A DNA stretch of 64,000 nucleotides from positions 496,001 to 560,000 of the forward strand of contig NZ_JAFVMG010000001.1 of assembly GCF_017377745.1 (NCBI RefSeq), given 5' to 3'. Below are positions 9,099 to 15,598 of this stretch, piece after piece. The translations under genes and the position numbers were made by a program. A model generated the notes under the pieces. That model was not told the origin of the DNA. It did no database searches and saw nothing but the letters and a program-made list of their open reading frames with translations. The DNA is from Acetobacter suratthaniensis (GTDB lineage Bacteria > Pseudomonadota > Alphaproteobacteria > Acetobacterales > Acetobacteraceae). Numbering within the stretch: the first letter of the stretch is position 1; every line of letters starts with the position of its first letter.

Positions 9099-9258
9099 GG
9101 CTTCCATCCTGTCATTCGGGCCGCGTTACGCAGGCACCCGTAAGTTGACGGCCTGGAAGAGTCGTGGCTTCCCAAACCCTGCGTGCCTGCCGACGCGCAT
9201 ATGGGGCACGATATGGCGGGAGCAACCCGCGCAGGTCAAGCCGCAAATGCACAACACG

Positions 9259-9288
9259 AAAGGGGAAACCCCGTGTTTTCCCCTTTTT
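9259..9288 (-). terminator. Terminator-like inverted repeat downstream of hsp20
   Basis: The arms AAAGGGGAAA (9259-9268) and TTTCCCCTTT (9277-9286) pair over an 8-nt loop, with T residues on both sides. Read on the minus strand it lies about 95 nt after the hsp20 stop. Read on the plus strand it has the longer T-run (9284-9288) but no annotated gene upstream. A competing hairpin, GGGG-AAA-CCCC (9262-9272), overlaps it. Confidence 0.45.
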
Positions 9289-9383
9289 ATGCCGCCGAGG
9301 CCGCTTTGGGGCATGCCGGAAGACCGGGTGGGGGAGGGGCGCCTGTGGGGCGGCTCCCGCCGGGAGGTTCTTCCGGCATGGGT

Positions 9384-9893
9384 TCAGGCGGCGCTGGCGA
9401 CTGGCGCTGTCTCTTCCGCTGCGCCGGACTGCCCGGCTTCTGCCGGACGGTTGTGGAACTGCACGGCACCACTTTCCGCGCTGCGTACGGGGATACGGCG
9501 TGGCTTGAGCGCCTCCGGCACGATCTGGCGTACCGTAATCCGCAAAAGCCCGTTATGCATGTCCGCCCCTGTTACCTCCACATGATCGGCCAGCGCAAAG
9601 CGGCGTTCGAACGCCCGGCGGGCAATGCCGCGATGCAGCACCTCGCCTTCCGCCGTGGGGGCGCCAACCCGGCCTGAGACCACCAGCGTGCTGTCCTGCA
9701 CAACCAGTTCAATATCCTCTGGGCCAAAACCAGCCACAGCCATGGTCAGGGCGTAGCTGTCATTGCCTGTCTTGGCGATATCATAGGGCGGGTAGCTGGG
9801 CGTGCCGTTGGCGCGGGCCGCACTATCCATAACCTGCGCCAGACGGTCAAAGCCAATGGCGGTGCGGAAAAGGGGGGTGAAATCGTATGTCAT
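9384..9893 (-). CDS. Small heat shock protein, Hsp20/IbpA family
   Basis: ATP-independent chaperone that binds unfolding proteins. The 169 residues contain the IbpA-type N-terminus (MTYDFTPLFRTAIGFDRL), the alpha-crystallin domain (about 35-125: YPPYDIAKTGNDSYALTMAVAGF, then EVLHRGIARRAFERRFALADHV, ending in NGLLRITV) and an extended Ala/Glu-rich tail. The FxRxFxLxxxV segment is the family signature. The ATG at 9891-9893 is chosen because it gives the standard N-terminus and a Shine-Dalgarno sequence (AGAAGG) upstream. That Shine-Dalgarno is buried in a hairpin (9901-9924), which suggests temperature control of translation. It is monocistronic. Confidence 0.93.
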   Translation of the reverse strand: MTYDFTPLFRTAIGFDRLAQVMDSAARANGTPSYPPYDIAKTGNDSYALTMAVAGFGPEDIELVVQDSTLVVSGRVGAPTAEGEVLHRGIARRAFERRFALADHVEVTGADMHNGLLRITVRQIVPEALKPRRIPVRSAESGAVQFHNRPAEAGQSGAAEETAPVASAA

Positions 9894-9900
9894 GATCAGG

Positions 9901-9924
9901 GAACCTTCTCTGTTAGCAAGGTTC
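9901..9924 (-). promoter_or_regulatory. ROSE-like RNA thermometer over the hsp20 ribosome binding site
   Basis: On the mRNA the arms GAACCUU and AAGGUUC form a perfect 7-bp stem. If the next G bulges, two more pairs (C-G, U-A) extend it and leave an AACAG loop. The right arm contains the Shine-Dalgarno AGAAGG, and the left arm contains UUGCU. A UUGCU or UCGCU segment with a bulged G opposite the Shine-Dalgarno is the hallmark of ROSE thermometers of alphaproteobacterial small heat shock genes. The start codon is 7 nt downstream. The remaining leader is short and only this hairpin is obvious. Confidence 0.6.
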
Positions 9925-9945
9925 TGTCGTTCCGGCCCGGATCCC

Positions 9946-9973
9946 ATTATGGCGATCCCACCCGACAGTTAAG
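9946..9973 (-). promoter_or_regulatory. Candidate heat-shock (sigma-32) promoter of hsp20
   Basis: On the minus strand CTTAAC (9968-9973) and CCATAAT (9946-9952) are separated by 15 nt. The downstream element resembles the sigma-32 -10 (CCCATnT), and the upstream one is a partial match to CTTGAA. Transcription from here would place the thermometer hairpin in the leader. Confidence 0.35.
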
Positions 9974-10019
9974 CAGCGAACCCCGGCCTGCGGGCATCCG
10001 CTCTCCCCTGAACGTGGAA

Positions 10020-10051
10020 AACCCCACCCCCTTTTTCAAGAGGATGGGGTT
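10020..10051 (-). terminator. Rho-independent terminator of rpmE
   Basis: On the minus strand the arms AACCCCA and TGGGGTT pair with extra C-G pairs inside, and TTTT follows immediately. It lies about 70 nt after the rpmE stop. Confidence 0.6.
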
Positions 10052-10122
10052 CACATTTGTTCGTGCACAAGCGGCGTGCCGCTTGGGCCAGTCTGGCCAG
10101 AGAGGGCCTGACCGAGGCTTGA

Positions 10123-10353
10123 TCAGCCCTTCGTGCGCGTGCCGATACCGGCAAAGCGCTTGTTGAACTTGGCCACCTGGCCTCCCGTATCGAGCATACG
10201 CTGCACGCCGGTCCACGCGGGGTGGGACTTCGTGTCCACGTCCAGACGCAGCGTCTCGCCGGGTTTGCCGAAGCAGGAGCGCGTCGTGTATTCGGTGCCG
10301 TCGGTCATGACAACGGTGATTTCGTGATAGTCGGGGTGAATGCCGGGCTTCAT
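10123..10353 (-). CDS. rpmE: 50S ribosomal protein L31
   Basis: Ribosomal protein L31 of the large subunit (intersubunit bridge). The 76 residues begin [20 protein letters not shown] and end [24 protein letters not shown], the standard L31 pattern. It is the cysteine-free (zinc-independent) form, since the CxxC pairs of the zinc form are absent: only one Cys, in RSCFGK, is seen. An upstream in-frame TTG at 10362 is rejected in favour of the ATG that gives the conserved N-terminus. A good promoter and a terminator flank it, so it is a single-gene unit. Confidence 0.95.
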   Translation of the reverse strand: MKPGIHPDYHEITVVMTDGTEYTTRSCFGKPGETLRLDVDTKSHPAWTGVQRMLDTGGQVAKFNKRFAGIGTRTKG

Positions 10354-10412
10354 GGCTGTCAATCTTTCTCTGTCACAGGATGGCCCGATGCCGACCGGGC
10401 TTTTGTCGGCAG

Positions 10413-10441
10413 CATATAGCGATCCATGTGGATGGGATCAA
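10413..10441 (-). promoter_or_regulatory. Sigma-70-type promoter of rpmE
   Basis: On the minus strand TTGATC (10436-10441) and TATATG (10413-10418) are spaced by exactly 17 nt, about 60 nt before the rpmE start. Confidence 0.5.
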
Positions 10442-10599
10442 CACTTGATTTCCTCTGTGTGTTTTATGCTCCATTTGGGCGGAATACCTGCGCTTGCGGG
10501 TGCTTTTTGCCGCCGCCATGCGTTCTGAGGCTGTGCCGGGCCGGTAATTGGCGTCATACTCATGCCCTACACTTCAGATAATAAAGAGGAACATAGAAA

Positions 10600-11076
10600 A
10601 TGGCCGAGCAGGGTTTTCCCCTTCACACTCCGGGCTGGGTAGCGGAGTTCCGCGCCTTTATCATGCGTGGCAATGTCGTGGATCTGGCAGTTGGTGTGAT
10701 TGTGGGTGCGGCGTTCACCTCCATTGTCAACAGTCTGGTCAAGGATGTCTTCAACCCGCTTCTGGGGCTGCTGATCGGGGGGATTGATTTCTCCAACCTG
10801 TTCATCACCCTCAAGGGGCCGCATCTGGCGACACTGGCCGAAGCCCAGAAAGCCGGTGCGGTTACCATGAATATCGGTCTGTTCCTGAATGCGGTCATCC
10901 AGTTCGTTATTGTCGCTCTGGTGATTTTCTGGGTCGTGAAGGCGCTCACCCGCCTGCATGTCCGTGAAGACGAACAGCCCAAGGCACCGCCTGCGCCAAC
11001 CCGCACGGAAGAGCTGCTCGAACAGATCCGTGATGAACTGGCCGCCAAGGCCCGCACCACGCCGCCTGCAGCCTGA
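10600..11076 (+). CDS. mscL: Large-conductance mechanosensitive channel
   Basis: Homopentameric inner-membrane channel that opens under hypo-osmotic shock. The 158-residue protein starts with the amphipathic N-terminal helix (EFRAFIMRGNVVDLAVGVIVG), where TM1 begins with the conserved RGNVVDLAVGVIVGAAF stretch. It has a periplasmic loop (about 60-85), TM2 (VIQFVIVALVIFWVVKAL) and a cytoplasmic Pro/Glu-rich helix (EELLEQIRDELAAK). The N-terminus is about 12 residues longer than in E. coli. AGAGGAA lies 8 nt before the ATG. It appears to be transcribed alone. Confidence 0.95.
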   Translation: MAEQGFPLHTPGWVAEFRAFIMRGNVVDLAVGVIVGAAFTSIVNSLVKDVFNPLLGLLIGGIDFSNLFITLKGPHLATLAEAQKAGAVTMNIGLFLNAVIQFVIVALVIFWVVKALTRLHVREDEQPKAPPAPTRTEELLEQIRDELAAKARTTPPAA

Positions 11077-11204
11077 GCGCGGGCGCTCTGTCCATGTGGC
11101 GTGGAATGTGGAATAGAATGCCGTTCATGAGACGTCCGGCCTTTCTTTTTTCATCCGCTCCACGCTCGGTGCCGACAGGGGGGCGCCCCGTCCGTCTGGC
11201 GGGC

Positions 11205-11579
11205 ATGAGTGTGCGGGCTGTTGCCCTGCTCGGCCTGCTGGCGGGTTGCCAGTCGCATAGTGTCGGGCTGGTTGTCCGCCCCACCCCCAAAACCGTGCTG
11301 TATAGCTATGTCATTGCCAATGGTATGGCGCGGGGTCGGCTGATGTCAGACCGGGTTACGGTGGCGGAGTATATGCGTATTCTCCAGTCCGACCGGGCTG
11401 CGCTGAGTGCGATCATGCAGCTACGCGACAGGCCCACCAACGAAAACCTGCACAATGCCGGGGAAAAGGTTGAGGACTTTATCGCCCTCATCAACAGCCC
11501 GCCATCGCCTGCCACGCAGGGTAATGTTCAGGCATCAGCCCCCACGGAGCAGGTGCCGGTCATGCGGATTACGCACTGA
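11205..11579 (+). CDS. Putative lipoprotein of unknown function
   Basis: I do not recognise a family. From the chosen ATG (11205) the protein has 124 residues and a short signal peptide with a lipobox, MSVRAVALLGLLAGC, so it is probably lipid-anchored at residue 15. The mature part is helical (VAEYMRILQSDRAALSAIMQL, then HNAGEKVEDFIALINS) with a Pro/Ala-rich tail. Upstream in-frame ATGs as far as 11094 exist but would bury the signal peptide behind 37 Arg/Pro-rich residues. A strong terminator follows, and secF converges on it. Confidence 0.6.
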   Translation: MSVRAVALLGLLAGCQSHSVGLVVRPTPKTVLYSYVIANGMARGRLMSDRVTVAEYMRILQSDRAALSAIMQLRDRPTNENLHNAGEKVEDFIALINSPPSPATQGNVQASAPTEQVPVMRITH

Positions 11580-11624
11580 AGGTTGGGTATTCAAAGATAA
11601 AGGCAGGGCCATGCTGAGGCCCTG

Positions 11625-11674
11625 AAAAAAGCCCTGTCAGGGTGGGAGCAATCCCGCCCCGGCAGGGCTTTTTT
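11625..11674. terminator. Bidirectional Rho-independent terminator
   Basis: The arms AAAAAAGCCCTG (11625-11636) and CAGGGCTTTTTT (11663-11674) serve both the lipoprotein gene and convergent secF. A second hairpin just upstream, CAGGGCC / GGCCCTG (11604-11624), shares the same core sequence. Confidence 0.85.
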
Positions 11675-11675
11675 A

Positions 11676-12617
11676 TCAGGAGGCGGTGGCCGTTCCGGTT
11701 TTGGCGCCCCGCTTGAGGCGGCCTTCCCCCATGAAAAGCAGCAGAGGGGCTGCGATAAAGATGGAGGAAGATGTCCCCACCACAATGCCGAACAGCATCG
11801 TCCATGCAAAACCCGACAGCGTGGTGCCACCCCACAGCGCCAGCGGCAGGGCCGCCAGAAACACCGTGGAAGACGTGCCCAGTGTGCGGTTGAGCGTTTC
11901 GTTGATGGAGAGGTTGATCAGCTCTATCAGCGGCATGGTGCGGTATTTGCGCAGGTTTTCGCGCACACGGTCATACACCACCACCTTGTCGTTGGTGGAA
12001 TAGCCCAGAATGGTCAGAATGGCCGCGACCATAACAAGATCGAACTCGAAGCCCGTCAGTACCAGAAAGCCAACGGTCTTGGTCAGATCAAGGATGAGCG
12101 TCACCACGGCGCTCAGGGCAAACTCCCATTCAAAGCGCACCCAGATGTAAACCAGAATCATCGCCAGACTGATGCCAAGTGCCAGCATGCCATTGCGGAA
12201 CAGCTCGGCTGAAACCGAAGCCCCCACCGCATCAGCCCGCAGAATGGTGGTGCCGGGCAGGGCATCCGCCACAGTGTGGCGCACAGTGTCCACCACAGCC
12301 TGCGTTTCCTTGCTGTTGCCAGCATCTAACCGAATCAGGACATCATCGGGCGCACCGAAAGACTGGATAGAAGCATGTGGCAGGCCGCGTGCGGCCAGTG
12401 CGGCACGCAGGGCGCTGAAATCGGCCGGGGTGGGGGTTTTGGCCTCCACCACGATTCCCCCCTTGAAATCCAGCCCCAATGTCAGACCGGGGTGGATGAA
12501 CAGGATAAGAGAGGCCAGCGACAGCACGGCTGAAACAAGCAGGCCCATGTAGCGGCCCCGCATGAAGTTGATGTGCGTATCCTTGCGGACAAAGCGCAGG
12601 AGAGGACGTCCAAGCAT
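11676..12617 (-). CDS. secF: Protein translocase subunit SecF
   Basis: Inner-membrane partner of SecD; together they use the proton motive force to aid protein export through SecYEG. The 313 residues have one N-terminal TM helix (YMGLLVSAVLSLASLILF), the conserved LGLDFKGGIVVEA, a periplasmic domain (about 45-130), and five C-terminal helices with the family stretch YSTNDKVVVYDRVREN, then ETLNRTLGTSSTVFL. GAGG precedes the ATG by about 6 nt. It starts 12 nt after secD and is clearly co-transcribed with it. Confidence 0.96.
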   Translation of the reverse strand: MLGRPLLRFVRKDTHINFMRGRYMGLLVSAVLSLASLILFIHPGLTLGLDFKGGIVVEAKTPTPADFSALRAALAARGLPHASIQSFGAPDDVLIRLDAGNSKETQAVVDTVRHTVADALPGTTILRADAVGASVSAELFRNGMLALGISLAMILVYIWVRFEWEFALSAVVTLILDLTKTVGFLVLTGFEFDLVMVAAILTILGYSTNDKVVVYDRVRENLRKYRTMPLIELINLSINETLNRTLGTSSTVFLAALPLALWGGTTLSGFAWTMLFGIVVGTSSSIFIAAPLLLFMGEGRLKRGAKTGTATAS

Positions 12618-12629
12618 ATGCGCCTCGTT

Positions 12630-14192
12630 TCAGACCGGCAGGCTGGTGGGGCGGGTGAGCGCGTACCAGCGGGCCATGAGTATGCGGGAGAGCAGAAGGG
12701 TCGTGAACAGGGTTGTCACGATACCAATGGTGATGGTGAGCGCGAAGCCGCGCACAGGGCCGGTGCCAAATACAAACAGCATGACATGCGCCAGCAGGGC
12801 GGTTGCATTGCTGTCCACAATGGTGGAGGTGGCGCGCTCAAAACCCGCCTGCATGGCGGCCAGAGGTGTGCGGCCACGGGCCACTTCCTCACGGATACGC
12901 TCATTAATGAGAATATTGGCATCCACGGCCATGCCGAGGGTCAGCAGCATGCCCGCCATGCCCGGCAGCGTCAGTGTTGCTTCAAACAGCGACAGGATGG
13001 CGGCCATCAGCACAAGGTTGGCCAGCAGGGCAATATCCGCGTACCAGCCGAATCGGCCGTAGAACAGCACCATGAAGGCCACCACCAGAGCAAAACCCAC
13101 ACCAAGGCTGATCATGCCTGCCCGGATGGAATCCGCCCCCAAGGAGGGGCCGATGCTGCGCTGTTCCACCACGCTCAGCGGGGCGGGGAGTGCGCCAGCA
13201 CGGAGCATGAGGGCAAGGTCGGTTGCTTTTTGGGCGGTAAAGCCACCGGTAATCTGGCCATCGCCACCGGTGATGGGGGTGCGGATAACCGGCGCTTCAA
13301 TAATCTTGTTATCCAGAACAATGGCAAAGCGCTGGCCGACATTGGCCTGCGTTACGCTGGCAAAGGCGCGTGCCCCCACCGAATTAAACGCGAAGCTGAC
13401 GGCCCATTCGTTGTTTTTCGGATCGAGTGTTGCCGCAGCGTTTGTCAGGTCGGCACCGTCCACATCCACATGGTCGTAAACGGGTAGGGCAGGCCCGTCG
13501 GCCGGGTTGGCCATGGACAGTAGCTGGACACCCGTGGGGGGGTAGGTGGTGTGGAGAGGGTTGGCGTCAATCAGGCGGAAGCTCATCTTGGCCGTGGTGC
13601 CCAAAAGCGCCTTGATCCGCTCTGGATCGCTGATACCGGGCAGTTCCACCACGATACGGTCATCACCCTGACGGGTAATTTCGGGGTCGATGGCTCCTGT
13701 GCCGTCAATACGGCGGCGCACGATTTCGATCGACTGGGTGACAGCCTCACGCGCATGGGTCGCGATGGATTCGGGCGAGAGAGTCAGTGCAATGCGGCCA
13801 TTATCCTGCCGGACAACGGTAAACTCTGCCGCCGAGAGGCGTGGCAGGGTTTCGAGCGCTTTCAGCCCGGCCTGCGTTTCCTCTGCCGAACGGGGCAGGA
13901 AGGAGACAGTGGCATTGTCGGCATCAATACGGAAATCCTGATAGCCCAGATGGTTCTGGAGCAGGATGTCGCGCATGTTTTCCGAAAGGGTCTGCAACCT
14001 GTCATGGGTCAGGCTTGGCAGGTCCACCTGCATAAGCAGGTATGAGCCGCCGCGCAGATCCAGCCCAAGGTGGATCTGCCTCCACGGTATGGAGAGAGAG
14101 GAGGGCTTGCGTATGCCGTTGGGCAGGCACAACAGCAGGCCCAAAAGGCACACGCCCAGTACCGAGGCCAGTTTGAGTCGGCTGTAATACAT
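12630..14192 (-). CDS. secD: Protein translocase subunit SecD
   Basis: Six-TM export factor of 520 residues. Seen in order: the N-terminal TM (LASVLGVCLLGLLLCLP), the signature HLGLDLRGGSYLLMQVD, the P1 periplasmic region (about 60-300, including RRRIDGTGAIDPEITRQGDDRIVVELPG), and the C-terminal membrane block with SLGADSIRAGMISLGVGFA and GMAVDANILINERIREE. The ATG at 14190-14192 is chosen over upstream in-frame starts because it gives the MYYSRLKL N-terminus and AGGTAAG precedes it. yajC, which often precedes secD, is not here; a divergent oxidoreductase gene lies upstream instead. Confidence 0.95.
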   Translation of the reverse strand: MYYSRLKLASVLGVCLLGLLLCLPNGIRKPSSLSIPWRQIHLGLDLRGGSYLLMQVDLPSLTHDRLQTLSENMRDILLQNHLGYQDFRIDADNATVSFLPRSAEETQAGLKALETLPRLSAAEFTVVRQDNGRIALTLSPESIATHAREAVTQSIEIVRRRIDGTGAIDPEITRQGDDRIVVELPGISDPERIKALLGTTAKMSFRLIDANPLHTTYPPTGVQLLSMANPADGPALPVYDHVDVDGADLTNAAATLDPKNNEWAVSFAFNSVGARAFASVTQANVGQRFAIVLDNKIIEAPVIRTPITGGDGQITGGFTAQKATDLALMLRAGALPAPLSVVEQRSIGPSLGADSIRAGMISLGVGFALVVAFMVLFYGRFGWYADIALLANLVLMAAILSLFEATLTLPGMAGMLLTLGMAVDANILINERIREEVARGRTPLAAMQAGFERATSTIVDSNATALLAHVMLFVFGTGPVRGFALTITIGIVTTLFTTLLLSRILMARWYALTRPTSLPV

Positions 14193-14424
14193 TCTTACCT
14201 GATCGCTTGCAGTTCTGTTGCCGGGAACATGCCGGGCAAGTGAGCGTGATGCAACTGTTGAGCGTGCATTGAGCATGCAAGAGATGCGTTCAGGCTGCTT
14301 TGGCCCGTGTGTGTCACGCGGCCAACATGGCGTGCCGGGGCCGGTGGTTTGCATTCGGGGGCAGGACTGCTACCCCTGCTTGAACCGGCATCAGGGGCCG
14401 GGTTGCTTGCGGGGAGTGGACGGC

Positions 14425-15405
14425 ATGGCCGGAGTTTTGCGCGTAGGGGTTATCGGAGCCGGGCATTTCGGGCGTTATCATGCCCTGAAAATCCGCGATG
14501 TGCCGGGCGAGGTGCTCTCCGGCCTGTTTGACCCCGACAGTGCCCGTGCAGCCGAGGTCGCGCGGGAGGCAGGCTGTCCCGTCATGCAGGATGTGGACGC
14601 GCTGCTTGCGGTCTCCGATGCGGTGGTGGTGGCGGCTCCTGCTGAGTTTCATTTCGAGCTGGCTGTCAGGGCGTTGCGCGCAGGGCGGCACGTTCTGGTG
14701 GAAAAACCCGTGGCCGCCACGCTCGATCAGGCGGATATGCTCGTAACCCTTGCGCGTGAGAGCGGGCTTGTGTGTCAGGTCGGGCATCTTTTGCGCTATT
14801 CCGCCGAACACGCCGCCATTACCCAGCGTATGTCACGCCCGCTCTATATCGAGGCCACACGGATTGCGCCGTACAAGCCGCGCGGCACGGATGTATCGGT
14901 CATTCTGGATCTGATGATCCATGATCTTGATCTGGTTCTGGCTATCGTGGACAGCCCCATAGCGCAGGTGGATGCGCTAGGGGCGGCGGTCAGTTCCGCG
15001 CATGAGGATATCGCCAACGCCCGCGTGCGGTTTGAAAACGGCTGTGTGGCCACCATTACGGCCAGCCGCATTTCGCTCAAAACCGAGCGGCGTATGCGCC
15101 TGTTCTCACAGGAAGGCTATCTGTCGGCGGATTTCATGAAGCGCGAACTCACCCTGATCGGGCGTGAGCGTGGCCTGCCCCTGCCGGGCACCAACGGATT
15201 CCGGCGCGAGCATATTACGTGGCGCGAGCAGGATTCGCTTTTTGCCGAGCATCAGGCTTTTGTCGCCTCCTGCCGTGACGGCGCGCCCGTGGTGGTGGAT
15301 GCACTGGCCGGGCGGCGCGCACTGGCGGCGGCACTGGCGGTGTCGCAGAGCATTACCGACTCCCGGGAGCGGATGGAACTCTCCGGACTGATCGGGGCGG
15401 CCTGA
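14425..15405 (+). CDS. Gfo/Idh/MocA family oxidoreductase
   Basis: NAD(P)-dependent sugar or cyclitol dehydrogenase-like protein, 326 residues. The Rossmann fold opens LRVGVIGAGHFGRYHALKI; the family EKPVA motif (LVEKPVAATLDQ, about residue 95) and the catalytic-type segment DLMIHDLDLVLAI (about 160) follow, then the C-terminal dimerisation domain. The substrate cannot be deduced. The ATG at 14425 is supported by GGGGAG about 8 nt before it and by the glycine-rich loop starting at once; the longer frame to 14218 is unlikely. It sits between divergent secD and the NrdR-controlled nrdA and is probably its own unit. Confidence 0.85.
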   Translation: MAGVLRVGVIGAGHFGRYHALKIRDVPGEVLSGLFDPDSARAAEVAREAGCPVMQDVDALLAVSDAVVVAAPAEFHFELAVRALRAGRHVLVEKPVAATLDQADMLVTLARESGLVCQVGHLLRYSAEHAAITQRMSRPLYIEATRIAPYKPRGTDVSVILDLMIHDLDLVLAIVDSPIAQVDALGAAVSSAHEDIANARVRFENGCVATITASRISLKTERRMRLFSQEGYLSADFMKRELTLIGRERGLPLPGTNGFRREHITWREQDSLFAEHQAFVASCRDGAPVVVDALAGRRALAAALAVSQSITDSRERMELSGLIGAA

Positions 15406-15469
15406 AAAACCAGAGAAAACAGGTAGTTTCGTGAAATCAAGTGTTTTTTTGGAGGTTTGAAGATAAAAA

Positions 15470-15517
15470 TTACTAGATGTGGTGTGCCAGATGGAGCAGA
15501 AACACGACATATGGTGT
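15470..15517 (+). promoter_or_regulatory. Tandem NrdR boxes upstream of nrdAB
   Basis: Box 2, ACACGACATATGGTGT (15502-15517), matches the NrdR consensus ACACwATATATwGTGT at 13 of 16 positions. Box 1, TTACTAGATGTGGTGT (15470-15485), matches at 11 of 16. They start 32 nt apart, about three helical turns, which is the spacing known for NrdR operators. They imply repression of nrdAB by NrdR when dATP is high. They also show that the upstream in-frame start at 15479 is not used. Confidence 0.75.
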
Positions 15518-15598
15518 GAGCCCAATACGCCCCTGAATACGTTCGGGCGGCGGACCGAACCTGACACAGCACAACATGGAAAACGGAGAGCCCTGGTC

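Noticed and set aside
10389-10411. TGCCGAC/GTCGGCA hairpin as an L31 autoregulatory leader
   Set aside because: The best rpmE promoter would start transcription inside the hairpin, so it would not be fully transcribed.
14193-14424. yajC or other Sec accessory gene upstream of secD
   Set aside because: No frame in this stretch encodes a YajC-like membrane protein.
15479-15598. N-terminal extension of NrdA from 15479
   Set aside because: It would run through the second NrdR box; the ATG at 15599 has its own ribosome site.
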